Positions 10,809 to 21,151 of a stretch of DNA of 64,000 nucleotides are shown here, one piece after another. Source of the DNA: Dipteronia dyeriana (Eukaryota > Streptophyta > Magnoliopsida > Sapindales > Sapindaceae); assembly GCA_032871835.1 (NCBI GenBank), contig CM065297.1:94757052-94821051 (forward strand). Reading direction: 5' to 3'. The notes beneath the pieces are model-generated. The model searched no databases and was not told the origin of the DNA. It saw only the letters and a list, made by a program, of their open reading frames with translations. Numbering within the stretch: the stretch's first letter is position 1; each line of letters starts with the position of its first letter. A program made the position numbers and the translations under genes.

Positions 10809-12494
10809 TATAAGAAGCACATATGAGGTAGCTTTGACACAATATATCAATTGTGTTAAGAATTCTTGCTTACTAGCTTCGAATACTCCATGTATTGATA
10901 TGAACTTGGTTATCTCACATCATATTTTTTATGATGGACAAAAATTGTTGGTTAACTTTAGAAAAGTTCTTTTGATATATGTTTTGATTGAGTTGAGATA
11001 TTATGCTTTTTATACTCTTGTTGTGAAACATCGTCAACTTGTTGTCATGAGGACATTCAAGGCAAGAGTGCTAATAAAAAGGGCGGAAGTATGATATTTG
11101 GTGAATATAATGTGCAAAAAGGTATCTCTACTCTAATGCATGTTCTCTTAGATATTCATCTTTTGACTCAATTTTTGATATACATATCATAGCATGTCAT
11201 ATTAGAGAATTTTGTATATCATACATATTGTTCTCATTGACATTTGCTATTTTAGGATCTAATAGTGATATTGTTCACATTGATCTTAACTTTGATGATT
11301 GTTTGTGTATAGTATATTGAGTGGCATTACTTTTCAAAATATGAGCTTCATATTCTTTGAAAGCTACTCATTAGAGAAGTAATGATCTTGAATAAGTCTC
11401 TACTTATTGCTCTTAGATCATGTGCTTATGAGCCATAAAATCTTGGTTTTCTAAAATTGCACCTTGTTTCTCTTATATGTTTTGCTAATAGATTGAGTTT
11501 ACTGATATGTAAACTTTGGATACACCTTGAAGTTTTTGTGCTTAAGTACATTTAAAATGACCTATGGTTAGTATCCATTTTGCTTCAGCAAATACATAGA
11601 ACTCAACGAGCACCTTCATGGAAAGGGTTACACACATTGGTTGTGAAAGCTACCCAATGTTGGAAAGAGCTACACCATTGTGATGAGTGAAAGCCGCCAT
11701 GAAGTGAATTTTGTTTATGTTAAAAAAAATGGAAAAATCAAAGAAGTGTTGAAATGGAATCATGAAAAGAAAAATTCTTTGACTCAAAGCCTAAAAGAAA
11801 AAGAGGAAGGCTTAAAAAGGAGTATAGTTGAAAATCAAATGAGCTCGGGTTAAAAAACAGAAATGGGATGACGAGCCATATGCATACATACGCTCATATG
11901 TTTAAATCTATTCTCTTAAAACCAAAAATTCCAGATGATAATCGGTTTGACTTTTTATGGAAAAAGCTTAAGATGAATAGTTGTTGGAAATTGTTTGCAT
12001 GTTGATTATCAAACTACTTCTTGATATATATTTGAAGCATATCTCTCACACACACACTTTATTTATGAGTATGATGATATTTGTAGCAATTGTTGAAGAA
12101 TTATGAGAGAATTTGAAAAAAACTTTGTGTATCTCTCTTAGCATATGAAGCTTATTTTGTTGATATTTCTTCAAATTGCTTGTACGTGTGATTGTGTGAA
12201 CATCTTTGTGAACTTTATGCTATCATTGATTTTAGTTATAGCATTTATCAAGGGGGAGCATTGTATGCTAGACATTGTTCTCTTTTATGATATGTTCACA
12301 TGCTTCATTTTGTTACATGTTGGCATATTTTGACTTAATGATACTTGTAAGATATTACTCACTATCTTTGTCTTGCATGATGATTCATTCTTAAGTCATA
12401 TGTCTTTGTTTTTATATCTTTGTGACTAATATGCTTGTTTTGTCTTTCACTCACTTTTGTTGTATGTATATAGCATCTTATAACACAATAACAA
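10809..12494 (+). other. Non-coding remnant between Gag and the third ORF
   Basis: An intact SIRE element would carry about 4 kb of pol here. I find no protease, integrase, RT or RNase H motif in any frame. The segment is AT-rich with a 'caagggggagcattg' tract at 12250 and small chance ORFs only. It may be a mix of leader or spacer sequence left after the pol loss. Confidence 0.5.
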
Positions 12495-13556
12495 ATGGGA
12501 AGAACTAAGATTACCGGAAGTGGAAAACAATTGAACCCTATTGTGAAAGCCAAGTCTACCTCAAAAAGGATCCAAAGCTTCAAGGATAAAAGATTTAGGG
12601 ATCTATGGAACTAAGAAGATATTTCAAGAGAGAGGCATTGACTTTGATAAGTGTAAAGATTCTTATGTTCTTAAGTGCTTAAAGGATAGAAATTGGGAAT
12701 CTTGGGTGAGCATGTTAGGAATTGTGATTGATACTATTGTTAGAGAGTTTTATCTTGAATATAGGGAAAGTGCCACCTTATTGGATGCTTTGATGGAGAT
12801 TATGGGTGTTATGTTTAGAGTTAACCCGGAAAATATTAACAAGTTTCTTGGGCTATCTAATGATATAGATTCTAGTTTTCTAGATGTGGATGTCATTGAA
12901 AATCTAAATATCATGGGTAGAATTCTTTGTGACAATGCTTCTTTTGAGTGGAAAGGCAGAGCATATATTAGTCAACATGAGTTAACTAAGGCTAGGGCAT
13001 TTTGGCATCTATTCATTTGCACTAACATTATTGGATCTTCGAATTCAACCGAGTTGAATAAGGACAAGATCAAATAGTGTATGCCTTGGTAACTAATCAA
13101 CCTATAAACCTTGGAGATCTTCTCATGTATTACATTGATAGTGCGACTTTCTCTACTAGAGGTGATAAAAAGCTTGCATTACCGGGGTTTATTACTTCAT
13201 TATGTTTACCTCGTGGGGTTAAGAGTAGAGAAAATGATGTGTTAGTTCAACCCTTGGAAAAGTATTGTGATAAACGTGTGTCATACATGTCATATAAGAA
13301 TAAGGGTAAGACTTGTGATACTTTTGGACTATTTAGTAGTTCTCAAGTTGATAGTCATTTGATTAGCACAAATATTCTTCCGGATTGGGCTATACAATTG
13401 AAGGAGAAGGTTGATGAATTTAGTGCTATAGTTGTTCAACAAGATGCTAGGATAAAAGAGTTGGAGGAGTGTATTACTTCAAGTTCAAGACCACCTCTCA
13501 AGCATTATGTTATATCAACTACTCGCACGACTTTCTTTGGTGGAACAAGTAGCTAG
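12495..13556 (+). pseudogene. Third ORF of Copia element (plant-transposon protein type, env-like position)
   Basis: The ORF starts at ATG 12495 with a basic N-terminus. It shifts frame near 12590 and again near 13075, and ends at TAG 13554-13556. It reads 'FQERGIDFDKCKDSY', then 'WESWVSMLGIVIDTIVREFY', then 'LGDLLMYYIDSATFS', and closes with a short coiled coil ('LKEKVDEFSAIVVQQDARIK'). The order (RG-x-DF, W-x-x, VREFY, membrane-like stretch) resembles the Pfam 'putative plant transposon protein' family (Transposase_32). In SIRE elements an extra ORF sits in this env-like position. Its function is unknown; the family assignment is by motif only. Confidence 0.55.
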
Positions 13557-14000
13557 TATTTGAGTCTTGTGGTATATTTCTTAACTTTTAGCATCACTTC
13601 ATGTCAAAAAGGGGGAGAAAGAGATGCTAGTTGCTTAGTTTCTTTTTATGTTGTTTTTGTGAACCTTTGAACTTTCAATGGCATGTAATAATTAGTCTTA
13701 AGATTTTGTTAAGAATTCTTGTGTTTTGGCATGTATTGAGGGGGAGATACATGTATTTGTGGACTTCATTGTATATTCTTATCCATATTATATGTTGCCA
13801 TTTGTTAAATTTCTTTTGTATATGCATTGTGCTTTGAGATGATTTGTAGATTGCTTCAAGAGAAGATCAAGATGAAGTTCAAGAGTTGATGAAGATTAGT
13901 TATAGGAATCTTACTCATTGTAATGTGAGGGAGTGATTTTATGACCTATCTTCATTTTTATATTTGTAGTAAATGTATAGGTGTTTTGACATGAAATTTG

Positions 14001-14014
14001 CCAAAGGGGTAGAT
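14001..14014 (+). promoter_or_regulatory. Copia polypurine tract
   Basis: CCAAAGGGGTAGAT lies directly before the 3' LTR start (TGTTAGG). This is the expected plus-strand primer position. Confidence 0.65.
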
Positions 14015-14460
14015 TGTTAGGTTTTAGATTATGTTGGCATTAATTCAATATCAAAATGATGTTTACTTGTAATGATTTAGTTGTTTAGATTCATGATGAT
14101 TCAAGCTTCAAAGAAGAAGGAACAACTAGTCAAAGCAAGTTCAAAGTCTTCAAAGAGAAAGGATGCAATATGGTTCTACAAAGGTATACTAAGACCTTAT
14201 CTTTCTCTTACAAGGCTTAGGCACACACACACAATTCATATATTTGTGTCCCTGCATCGTTGTGCACCATGTATAACACATTCACACACTTGAAGATGAA
14301 TGCCCATGCATTGGTATGGAAATAACATGTTTTAGAAAATGCATGATTGAAGACTATCTCTATGTAGTTTGCATTCTAGTGTGAATTGTGTTTGTATGTG
14401 TATATGTTTGTATAACATGGATGTTGAACTTGATTTTAGTCTTAAATCATTCTTGATTGA

Positions 14461-15167
14461 GGCCCAGTTTGGCATTTCTTCCCCAAGTGCTTTTGGGGCC
14501 AAAAGTGATTCTGGACCTAAGATAGGATGTTTGGTAAAATCGTTGGGAAGTGCTTTTGGTCACTTTTAACTTCTCCCAACTGAGTTTTTGAGACGCTACA
14601 AATACATGCTTTTGGATTTTGGCTTCTGCTTTTAGAAAACGCGCTACAGTGAAATTAAATGAAATTTAACAAAAAAAATTGGACTTATATTTTTGTACAA
14701 AAAAAAATGTTGTCATAACTGTATAAAAAAATTGAGATAATTAATTCAATAAAGTAGAATAAAATGAAAATAAAAAATAAAGTAGAATAAAATAAAGAAA
14801 TAAAGAAATAAAGAAATTGGACTAATTAATTAAATAAAGTAGAATAAAAAATGGGGCTAATTAATTCAATAAAGTACCATAATTATATAACACTTAACAC
14901 TAAACACAAATAAACAAGAAAAATGTAAAGTATAGCACATTAGTACCATTTAGATGTCTATATCCTTTTAGCAATTTTACACGCTCACAACACTTTTTAT
15001 TTCAGTTTACTAAACACATTGAAATTACTTTTAGTTCTCACAGCACTTTTAAAAATCAGTTTACCAAACACTCAGCTGATTCTTCCCACAGCAATTCCAA
15101 AAGCAATTCCCCCCACAGCAATTTCAAAAGTACTTCTCCCCACAGCACAGCAATGCCAAACTGGGCC
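14461..15167. mobile_element. PIF/Harbinger-like MITE in the LTR
   Basis: The element starts GGCCCAGTTTGGCATT and ends with the exact reverse complement (AATGCCAAACTGGGCC), a 16-bp terminal inverted repeat. The flanks are tga (14458-14460) and taa (15168-15170), a 3-bp target duplication with one change, as expected for PIF/Harbinger. The related LTR at 59009-60431 has the uninterrupted site ('ttgattgagttcc', near 59510), which fixes both ends. There is no transposase; the interior is AT-rich. Confidence 0.85.
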
Positions 15168-15453
15168 TAAGTTCCGGTCATTTCGGTTACTCATACTATT
15201 GATTTCAAGTTCTAAGTCAAAAGATACTACACTTTCAACTTATGTTGCATACATTGTCTTTGTCTTCATATATCGAGTCGAATTATTATTTTTTGGGTTG
15301 AGTATCTTATATGTCCATGTCCGTGAGAGAGTTACGGTTCGTAATCCGTAAACGGATTACAATTCTGAGTTCAGAGGCCAAAGAACGGTTGAAGAACGTG
15401 AGAGGAGTGCAAGGGAGTTGCACCATGGCCAAATGCCATCAAGTGGTGCAAGC

Positions 15454-15478
15454 CCGAGATGGCACGTGGCCATCTCGG
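15454..15478. repeat. LTR hairpin with CACGTG in its loop region
   Basis: A perfect 10-bp stem, CCGAGATGGC pairing with GCCATCTCGG, surrounds ACGTG, so a G-box (CACGTG, 15463-15468) sits at the apex. The equivalent place in the other LTR (59784-59810) has an 11-bp stem around GCGTG. Confidence 0.6.
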
Positions 15479-16497
15479 CCGAAACTCCTTGCTGCCCCGA
15501 GATGCCCACACGCCAACTCAGGGAAGCATTCTCAAAGGAGGGTATTTTGGTCCTTTTGCTTCTATTCTTTCCCTCTTCTTTATATTTCTCTTCCCTCTCA
15601 TATTTCATTCCAAGAAGAAATTTAAAACTTGAGTGCAGAATTTTTATTGCTGTTTTATTGCTGTTTTTAGGAGTCTAAACTCACAAAAATGAGACTACAC
15701 CAAAATCAACTAAGGTATTGATTTTCTCTCAAAGTTTTCTTTTAAAACTTGGTCAATTGCCTTGGGTTTTCTTCTTCAACATATATATGTGTCTTGTGAT
15801 AGTTTTGATTTGAGTTTTGAACTCATTTAAAGCTAGATTGAGTTTCAATTGAAATCTCACATGTTGAGTTAGGTTTTGATTTTGCCTATGTTTTCACATG
15901 TTTGGGATTGTATTGTGCTAGCTTTGATTCTAGGACTATTTGATGATCTTTGATTGATTGATCTTGTGAAAAATAGTTCCTCACATGTATTAGGCTCTCT
16001 TTGGCCGAAATCTCACAATGATACATGTTCTTGTGTTCTTTTGAGCTATTCATGTGTTTGTTGAATCTATGAATATGAATATGCTCTAGAACTTTAGCTT
16101 TAATCTAAATGACTTTGTCACATGATTTTAGCATGTTTTTTGTTTATGAGATTTAAACTTGATTATGTGTTAATTGAACATATCTTGTGATTCAAGTTTT
16201 AGATCTATGCATGTATCTAGGTTGTAATTAATATTGAACATATCTTACATGATCTAGATGGATTAAACATGCATGATTGACTAGACTACATTTGTTTTGT
16301 GCATTCATGCTCATGTCTAGTATTTTCCATAGGATGTGTTGATCATAACATTCTATGTTGCTTGCTTGTTTGCGTTTTGCATTCATGATCACCTAGATGC
16401 CTTGTGAGAAGGAAGTCTTGACAATAAGTGTGAGACCTATGTTGTTGAGCAAGAAAGTCTTGGCAAGAGGTAGGAGACATTGGATTGTCAAGCAAGG

Positions 16498-16770
16498 AAG
16501 TCTTGACTAGAGTCGGGAGGACTCAGATAGTTGAGCAAGAAGTCTTGCCTAGGGTCGTGAGGATCTTGAAGGGTGAGCGAGGAAGTCTTGACTAGAGTCG
16601 GGAGGACTCAGATAGTTGAGCAAGAAGTCTTGCCTAGGGTCGTGAGGATCCGAAAGGGTGAGCGAGGAAGTCTTGACTAGAGTTGGGAGGACTCGGATAG
16701 TTGAGCAAGAAGTCTTGCCTAGGGTCATGAGGATCCGGAAGGGTGAGCGAGGAAGTATTGACAAGAGGTG
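16498..16770 (+). repeat. 85-bp tandem array in the SIRE-type LTR
   Basis: The phrase 'aagtcttgactagagt' recurs at 16498, 16583 and 16668, with a degraded unit at 16753, giving a period of 85 bp. Each unit carries 'gttgagcaagaagtcttgcctagggtc' and 'gtgaggatccgaaagggtg'. The 5' LTR fragment begins inside this array. Confidence 0.85.
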
Positions 16771-17279
16771 TGGGGCCTTGGATTGTTGAGCAAGAGGGCG
16801 ACATCTTCATGAGTAGGATATGAGGGTAGTTTCTAGGTGAAGGGTTCACTTGAGAGATTGAACTTGTCTTATCTACTAGTGGATTTTGTTTGCTGATGGT
16901 TGCTAACCCGTGGATGTTTCCTCTTCGGAGGTTTACCACGTTATATCTTATGTCAACTTTTCTCTATCCCTATCTCTCTTATATTTGTTTTTGTTATTTG
17001 AATACTATGGATAGAACTCTTTATGTAAGTTGACTTTCTTTCTATAATATAGATTGTGTATGTGTTATGATTACTTGTTTGTATCACACTTTACTTGTTT
17101 TATATATTGATTAAGTGTCTTTAATTGATATATATACTGTGATACAAGCAATCTAGAGGGACAAACTTTTGTGTGTTTCTAAGGGAGTCGAAAAAGGTGT
17201 CTAACCTATTCACCCCCCCACCCCCCTCTCTAGGTTAGCCTTGAGCATTTAACCATGTTTGTACTTTCAGAAATATAAG

Positions 17280-18507
17280 CAAGAAAGAACCATACTTACT
17301 TCTCCTGCGATAACCTGAAATCTTACTAAAGAAGCTCAGCTCTATCATATTCTTTTCACTAAGAAGATAGAACTTGCTTCTTTTTTCCAGATTACGCACT
17401 GCCGCTCGAGCAAGTTTGGTCAGCTCAGCGTCAGTAAAGACAAGTTTCTTCTTGTTCCATGTGTCAGAAGAACAGAAAAAATGGGGGACCTTTAGCACCA
17501 TCTGATTTTCCCCGGCCGATAGAGTAACCTCAAGTCCCAAGTTTCTTTCGGCAAAAACCAGTTGTTCTGCCAATGCTTGTTCGACGCAGGAAACCCCCAC
17601 ACGAAGCCTCTCTTTTTGGCATCAGAAGAGGTTTCAACTCCCCGGTTCACTTTTGCCTCCCCTCAGAGACCCAGCAATCTGGCTGATTGGACATAAGAAA
17701 ATATTTTCTTGTCCGACCAGATTGCCTTTATGTATAAAAGTTCCTGATTTCACTCGGAGAAGGCAGCGACAGGTTCATTCGGCTCCACATATGCCACATT
17801 CATATTAAAATCTTGTAGCTATTCGGGGCAAGTTGGGCTGGAGCGATCCCTGCTTCGGCCAGAAACCAAGCAATGAATGGATGGAGAGGAAGAGTTATAC
17901 CGCAGCAGAGTATGGACCCATAAATCTCCACCATGCCCGAAGGAGGGTTCCATACAACTCTGTCACCCGCAGGAGACATTGTAACCGAATCGTCTAGGTC
18001 AAATCGAGCGTGATACTTCACGATCTCATCTTCCCCGACCACAATCTGCTCGACATCATATCCACTTGGGCGATCAAGTGAAAAGAGGATACGTGATACT
18101 TTGAACTCTGTTTCAACATCCCTCTCATCAACGGTTTGTTCTCTGATTCGAACGTTGCCCGAGCCATGTTTGTAGACCTCATGTTTACTTTGATGTTTTC
18201 TCATCCTAGATCGAAGAGGAACCCTGTGATCAGAAACGATAGATTCAGAACTATAAGAAGATTCAGAACTGGATGATTCTAAACTAAAACTTAAACGAAC
18301 GTCAGGGTAAAGCCCGGAAACGTCAACACATAAAAAATGAGGCTCGTCAGAAGGGATTTCCCCCAATAATCTACGAACACAAGAGACTAACTGAAAATCT
18401 CCACGCTCAAGCGCTTCGAAAGCTATAATGAAAAGGCACTGTCGTGAAACAGAATCCATCGAAACTAACCTTTGAAATAAAACGCAAAAAACCTGGAAAA
18501 GCTTCAA
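17280..18507 (-). pseudogene. Antisense ORF of Gypsy-2 (Transposase_28-like)
   Basis: The open part runs from 18507 down to 17800 (235 residues). It has a Ser-rich linker, then 'PHFLCVDVSGLYPDVRLSFS', 'VVWNPPSGMVEIYGSILCCG' and ends 'GIAPAQLAPNSYKILI'. The last motif is typical of the plant 'putative gypsy type transposon' family (Pfam Transposase_28). The reading continues degraded, with stops and frame changes, through 17600-17280. The homologous gene in Gypsy-1 is at 27945-31518. It lies opposite to the retrotransposon genes, between pol and the 3' LTR, where Tat-lineage elements are known to carry additional ORFs. Function unknown. Confidence 0.65.
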
Positions 18508-18967
18508 AGGAGAATTAAGATATATCTCTAAGCAAGAAATTTGGGTTGAATGTTTGCTTATGAGAAAATGATTCGGAATAGTTCCTTTTCGGCTTAAATA
18601 GATTATTCAAAAACGAATACGCAAAACCCTAGGTTCTCAAAAGCAGGAAAAAAAATTGAAAATAAGGATTTGATGACGTAGGAGGTGCATCAGAAGACGC
18701 ACAAGTCGCTTCTCATAAATGCCACTAGGGGAATGAAGCGGTGGGAAGACACGTGCCAAGAAAAGAACTGACCAAGCCGTCAGAATCTCGAAACATCGCA
18801 ATCATTGAGATTTCGCGTAAAGGGATTTACATGGTAGCCATTAAGACACGTCATTATTGCAAGACGATGTTATTTTGGTATTAACGAGGCGTAAATATTA
18901 AAGGGTCGATTAAAATATTTACGACAAGGATGAATTCTTACTCGGCAAAAATATTTTAAGGGGGTAT

Positions 18968-19840
18968 TGTTGTATGTATATTTTTATCGAATGTACACGT
19001 CACTGACAAGGTGGATAAGATTGCAGGTAGATATCCGAATAGGCATCCATAAAATATCCTTCAAGATATCACTAAGGAATACGAACCCGAGTAAATGTGA
19101 ATACAAGTATTCGGTAAGTCAAGACCTTCTCGGGACCAGGTGACGTCATGTTTTACTCAGGACCAAGTAACGTTATATTCTACTCGGGACAAAAATGAGA
19201 AACCCGAATAAAGAAGTCCAGTACATAATTCACACATGGGTATACCAAGAGTCATGCTCAAATATGCAAAGACGTCCATATCAAGAAGAATTTCTAAAAA
19301 GAATAAAATACCAAATAGGAAATAGGTTCCAAATCGGGCAACAAATTTACTCCTTTAAGAAGAATGTACATTTATAAGGAAATAAAGTCCTAAACTGACT
19401 ATATCTCCAGAGTCTCATTCGATCTCTATACAATCTCCGAAATAAGAAAGAAGTTAAAGATGACTCCAACAAGCAACTAAATTGTAACTGAATACAAAAT
19501 TCTTTCATTACTTGTACAACAAGGATTAGGGTTATATACATGTATAAATAGACTCATAACCTCATCATTAAAAGAGAGAGAAAAAAGGAGTAGACAGAAT
19601 CACTAGCAGAGAGAGGAAAAGAAGATCGAGTGGTGTAATTCTTTATTTCAATAGTAGATTTTGGCTCGGACGATTGTTCAACCACCCGTGGATGTTTCTC
19701 CGATCACCGGAGTTTTACCACGTAAACTCGTGTCTAACTCGCTTCAAATTACATTCTCATTCTCTCTCTTTCTCTCTGACATGTCATAACTGAACTCAAT
19801 CTTGTTGACTTTCTCACCTATCGAGAAATCGACGTCAACA
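18968..19840 (+). repeat. Gypsy-2 3' LTR (873 bp)
   Basis: It begins TGTTGTATGTATATT after the tract 'ttttaagggggtat' and ends GACGTCAACA. It is related to but clearly diverged from the 900-bp Gypsy-1 LTRs. It contains TATAAATAG at 19544-19552 and a palindromic bZIP-type site TGACGTCA at 19141-19148, next to copies of 'tactcggga'. The 5' LTR is not in the window. Confidence 0.8.
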
Positions 19841-19868
19841 AAAGTATTTTCATATTTTTTTTAAAATA

Positions 19869-20006
19869 GAAAGTATTTCAAAAAATAAAAGAAAGTTTTT
19901 TTTTTTGAAAAAGTAAATGGATCTCCACCATTGGATCGATCCAAATCCAACCGTGGAGATCCATTTACATAAAAAAAAATCTTTTTATCTTTTTGAAATA
20001 CTTTTT
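19869..20006. repeat. Fold-back sequence of about 140 bp
   Basis: The outer arms 'aagtatttcaaaaaataaaag' (here given in part) and 'cttttt..tttttgaaatacttt' pair. The inner arms 'gtaaatggatctccaccatt' and 'ccgtggagatccatttac' pair around 'ggatcgatcc'. The flanks (19841-19868, 20007-20199) are AT-rich with no gene. It may be a small fold-back element or MITE; no target duplication was identified. Confidence 0.55.
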
Positions 20007-20204
20007 ATTTATTTTTTTACTTACTTTCAATTTATTATTTATTCTAAAGCATAATCCATTAGTTTTTTTTAATTTTGTTTTAATTGTTATTTTTAATTTT
20101 TTTTAAAAAAAATGTTGTTGTTTATTTATTTTTATAAACGATTTTAATATTATTTATTTTTGAAACTCAATAAATCATTTTGACAAGGGTAAAATTATAC
20201 TTAT

Positions 20205-21104
20205 TGTCGTATGCGAATTTTACCAAGCGTACACGTCATTGACAGGAAGGAGAAAATAGCCAGGTGGACGCTCAAATGGGCACTCAGGAAATATCCTACG
20301 AGGCATCATTAAAGAGAAGAAAGCCCGATTTAACCAGTAGCATGGCAAGACCTACTCGGGATAAACTAAATTACTCCGAATCGATTAAAAGTACTCGGGA
20401 TTAACCAAAAAACATCTTCTACTCGGGCTCAAACGGATCTACTCGGGACCAACCAGTGTTATTCTTACCCAGGATAAATGCGACCCGAACAAGAAACTTG
20501 GTGCTTAATTCACACGGATTAAGTAATTAAATACGCGAAGATATCCATCAGAAAGAATCCCAAAGAGAACAGAATACTGAGCTAGAAGAATCCTCAATCA
20601 GGAAACAACTTGATTTCGCTACAAAGACTACATTCTTAAAAGGAAACTAGTTCAAATAAAACTGCACTACTAGAGTCTCATTCGATTTCTATAAGAGACT
20701 CCGAAACAGGAAAGAAGACAAATCAACCTCAAGCAAGTAACCGAATCACAATTAAATATAAAGATCTTGTATTACTTGTACAAAGCAGATTAAGGTTCTA
20801 TAAACATATAAATAGATCCATAATCTCGTTCCAAAAGAAATATAGGCAATATAGCATACAACAAGCAACAGAAAAATACAGAGAGAAGAAAAAGAGATCG
20901 AGAGCTTGTAAACATCATATTTTCATTGTGGATTTTGGCTTGGTTGATCTTTTAACCACCGTGGACGTTTCTCCGGTCTTCGAAGTTTTACCACGTAAAA
21001 CTTTTGTCTTCGTTACTCTCTCTGAATCTTTTTCTCTTTGAATCAATAGCCGAAATCCAATCCTTGTTGCCTTTTCTGACATAATCCAGAAATCGACTTC
21101 AACA
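20205..21104 (+). repeat. Gypsy-1 5' LTR
   Basis: A promoter-like TATAAATAG lies at 20807-20815. The 5' half carries several 'tactcggg' motifs (20350-20460). Only scattered substitutions separate it from the 3' LTR. Confidence 0.92.
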
Positions 21105-21122
21105 ATTGGCGCTAGAAGGAGG
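21105..21122 (+). promoter_or_regulatory. Gypsy-1 primer-binding site
   Basis: ATTGGCGCTAGAAGGAGG follows the LTR end directly. The TTGGCGC start is common in plant Gypsy primer sites. I cannot assign the tRNA with confidence. Confidence 0.6.
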
Positions 21123-21151
21123 GGGTTGAACCTTCGAACTTGTTAAAAGCA

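Larger units (their letters stand above)
8028..17269 (+). mobile_element. SIRE/Maximus-type Copia element, pol-less, nested in Gypsy-2
   Basis: The element has a truncated 5' LTR, a tRNA-Met-type primer site (TGGTATCAGAGC), a gag region with two CCHC knuckles, a third ORF of plant-transposon type, several 'aagggggag' tracts, and a 3255-bp 3' LTR ending CA at 17269. There is no protease, integrase, RT or RNase H. The 3' boundary with Gypsy-2 is clean. The 5' LTR and about 1.9 kb of neighbouring Gypsy-2 are missing together, so one later deletion probably removed both. Gag layout and long LTR point to SIRE/Maximus. Confidence 0.75.
14015..17269 (+). repeat. SIRE-type 3' LTR, 3255 bp with a MITE inside
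   Basis: It starts TGTTAGGTTTTAG and ends GTACTTTCA. Removing the 707-bp MITE leaves 2548 bp, in the long-LTR range of SIRE/Maximus. A second copy of its first 1.2 kb (MITE-free) lies at 59009-60431. It contains a hairpin at 15454-15478 and an 85-bp tandem array at 16498-16770. The short open frames inside it are not genes. Confidence 0.8.
17270..19840 (+). mobile_element. Gypsy-2 (Tat type), right part
   Basis: Gypsy-2 resumes here, opposite Gypsy-1 position about 29735. The 1.9 kb corresponding to 27850-29735 is missing. The segment carries the antisense gene remnant, a polypurine tract (attttaaggggg, about 18953-18964) and the 3' LTR. The order matches Gypsy-1 exactly, which shows that 6036-8027 and 17270-19840 were one element. 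Confidence 0.8.

Noticed and set aside
10809..12494. Possible protease or integrase remnant in the SIRE-type element
   Set aside because: No Asp-Ser/Thr-Gly, HHCC or D-D-E pattern could be found in any frame; small ORFs at 10789-11094 and 12145-12333 look random.
12495..13556. Third ORF of the SIRE-type element as a true envelope protein
   Set aside because: No signal peptide, clear transmembrane anchor or cleavage site is visible. The motifs fit a plant transposon-protein family better.
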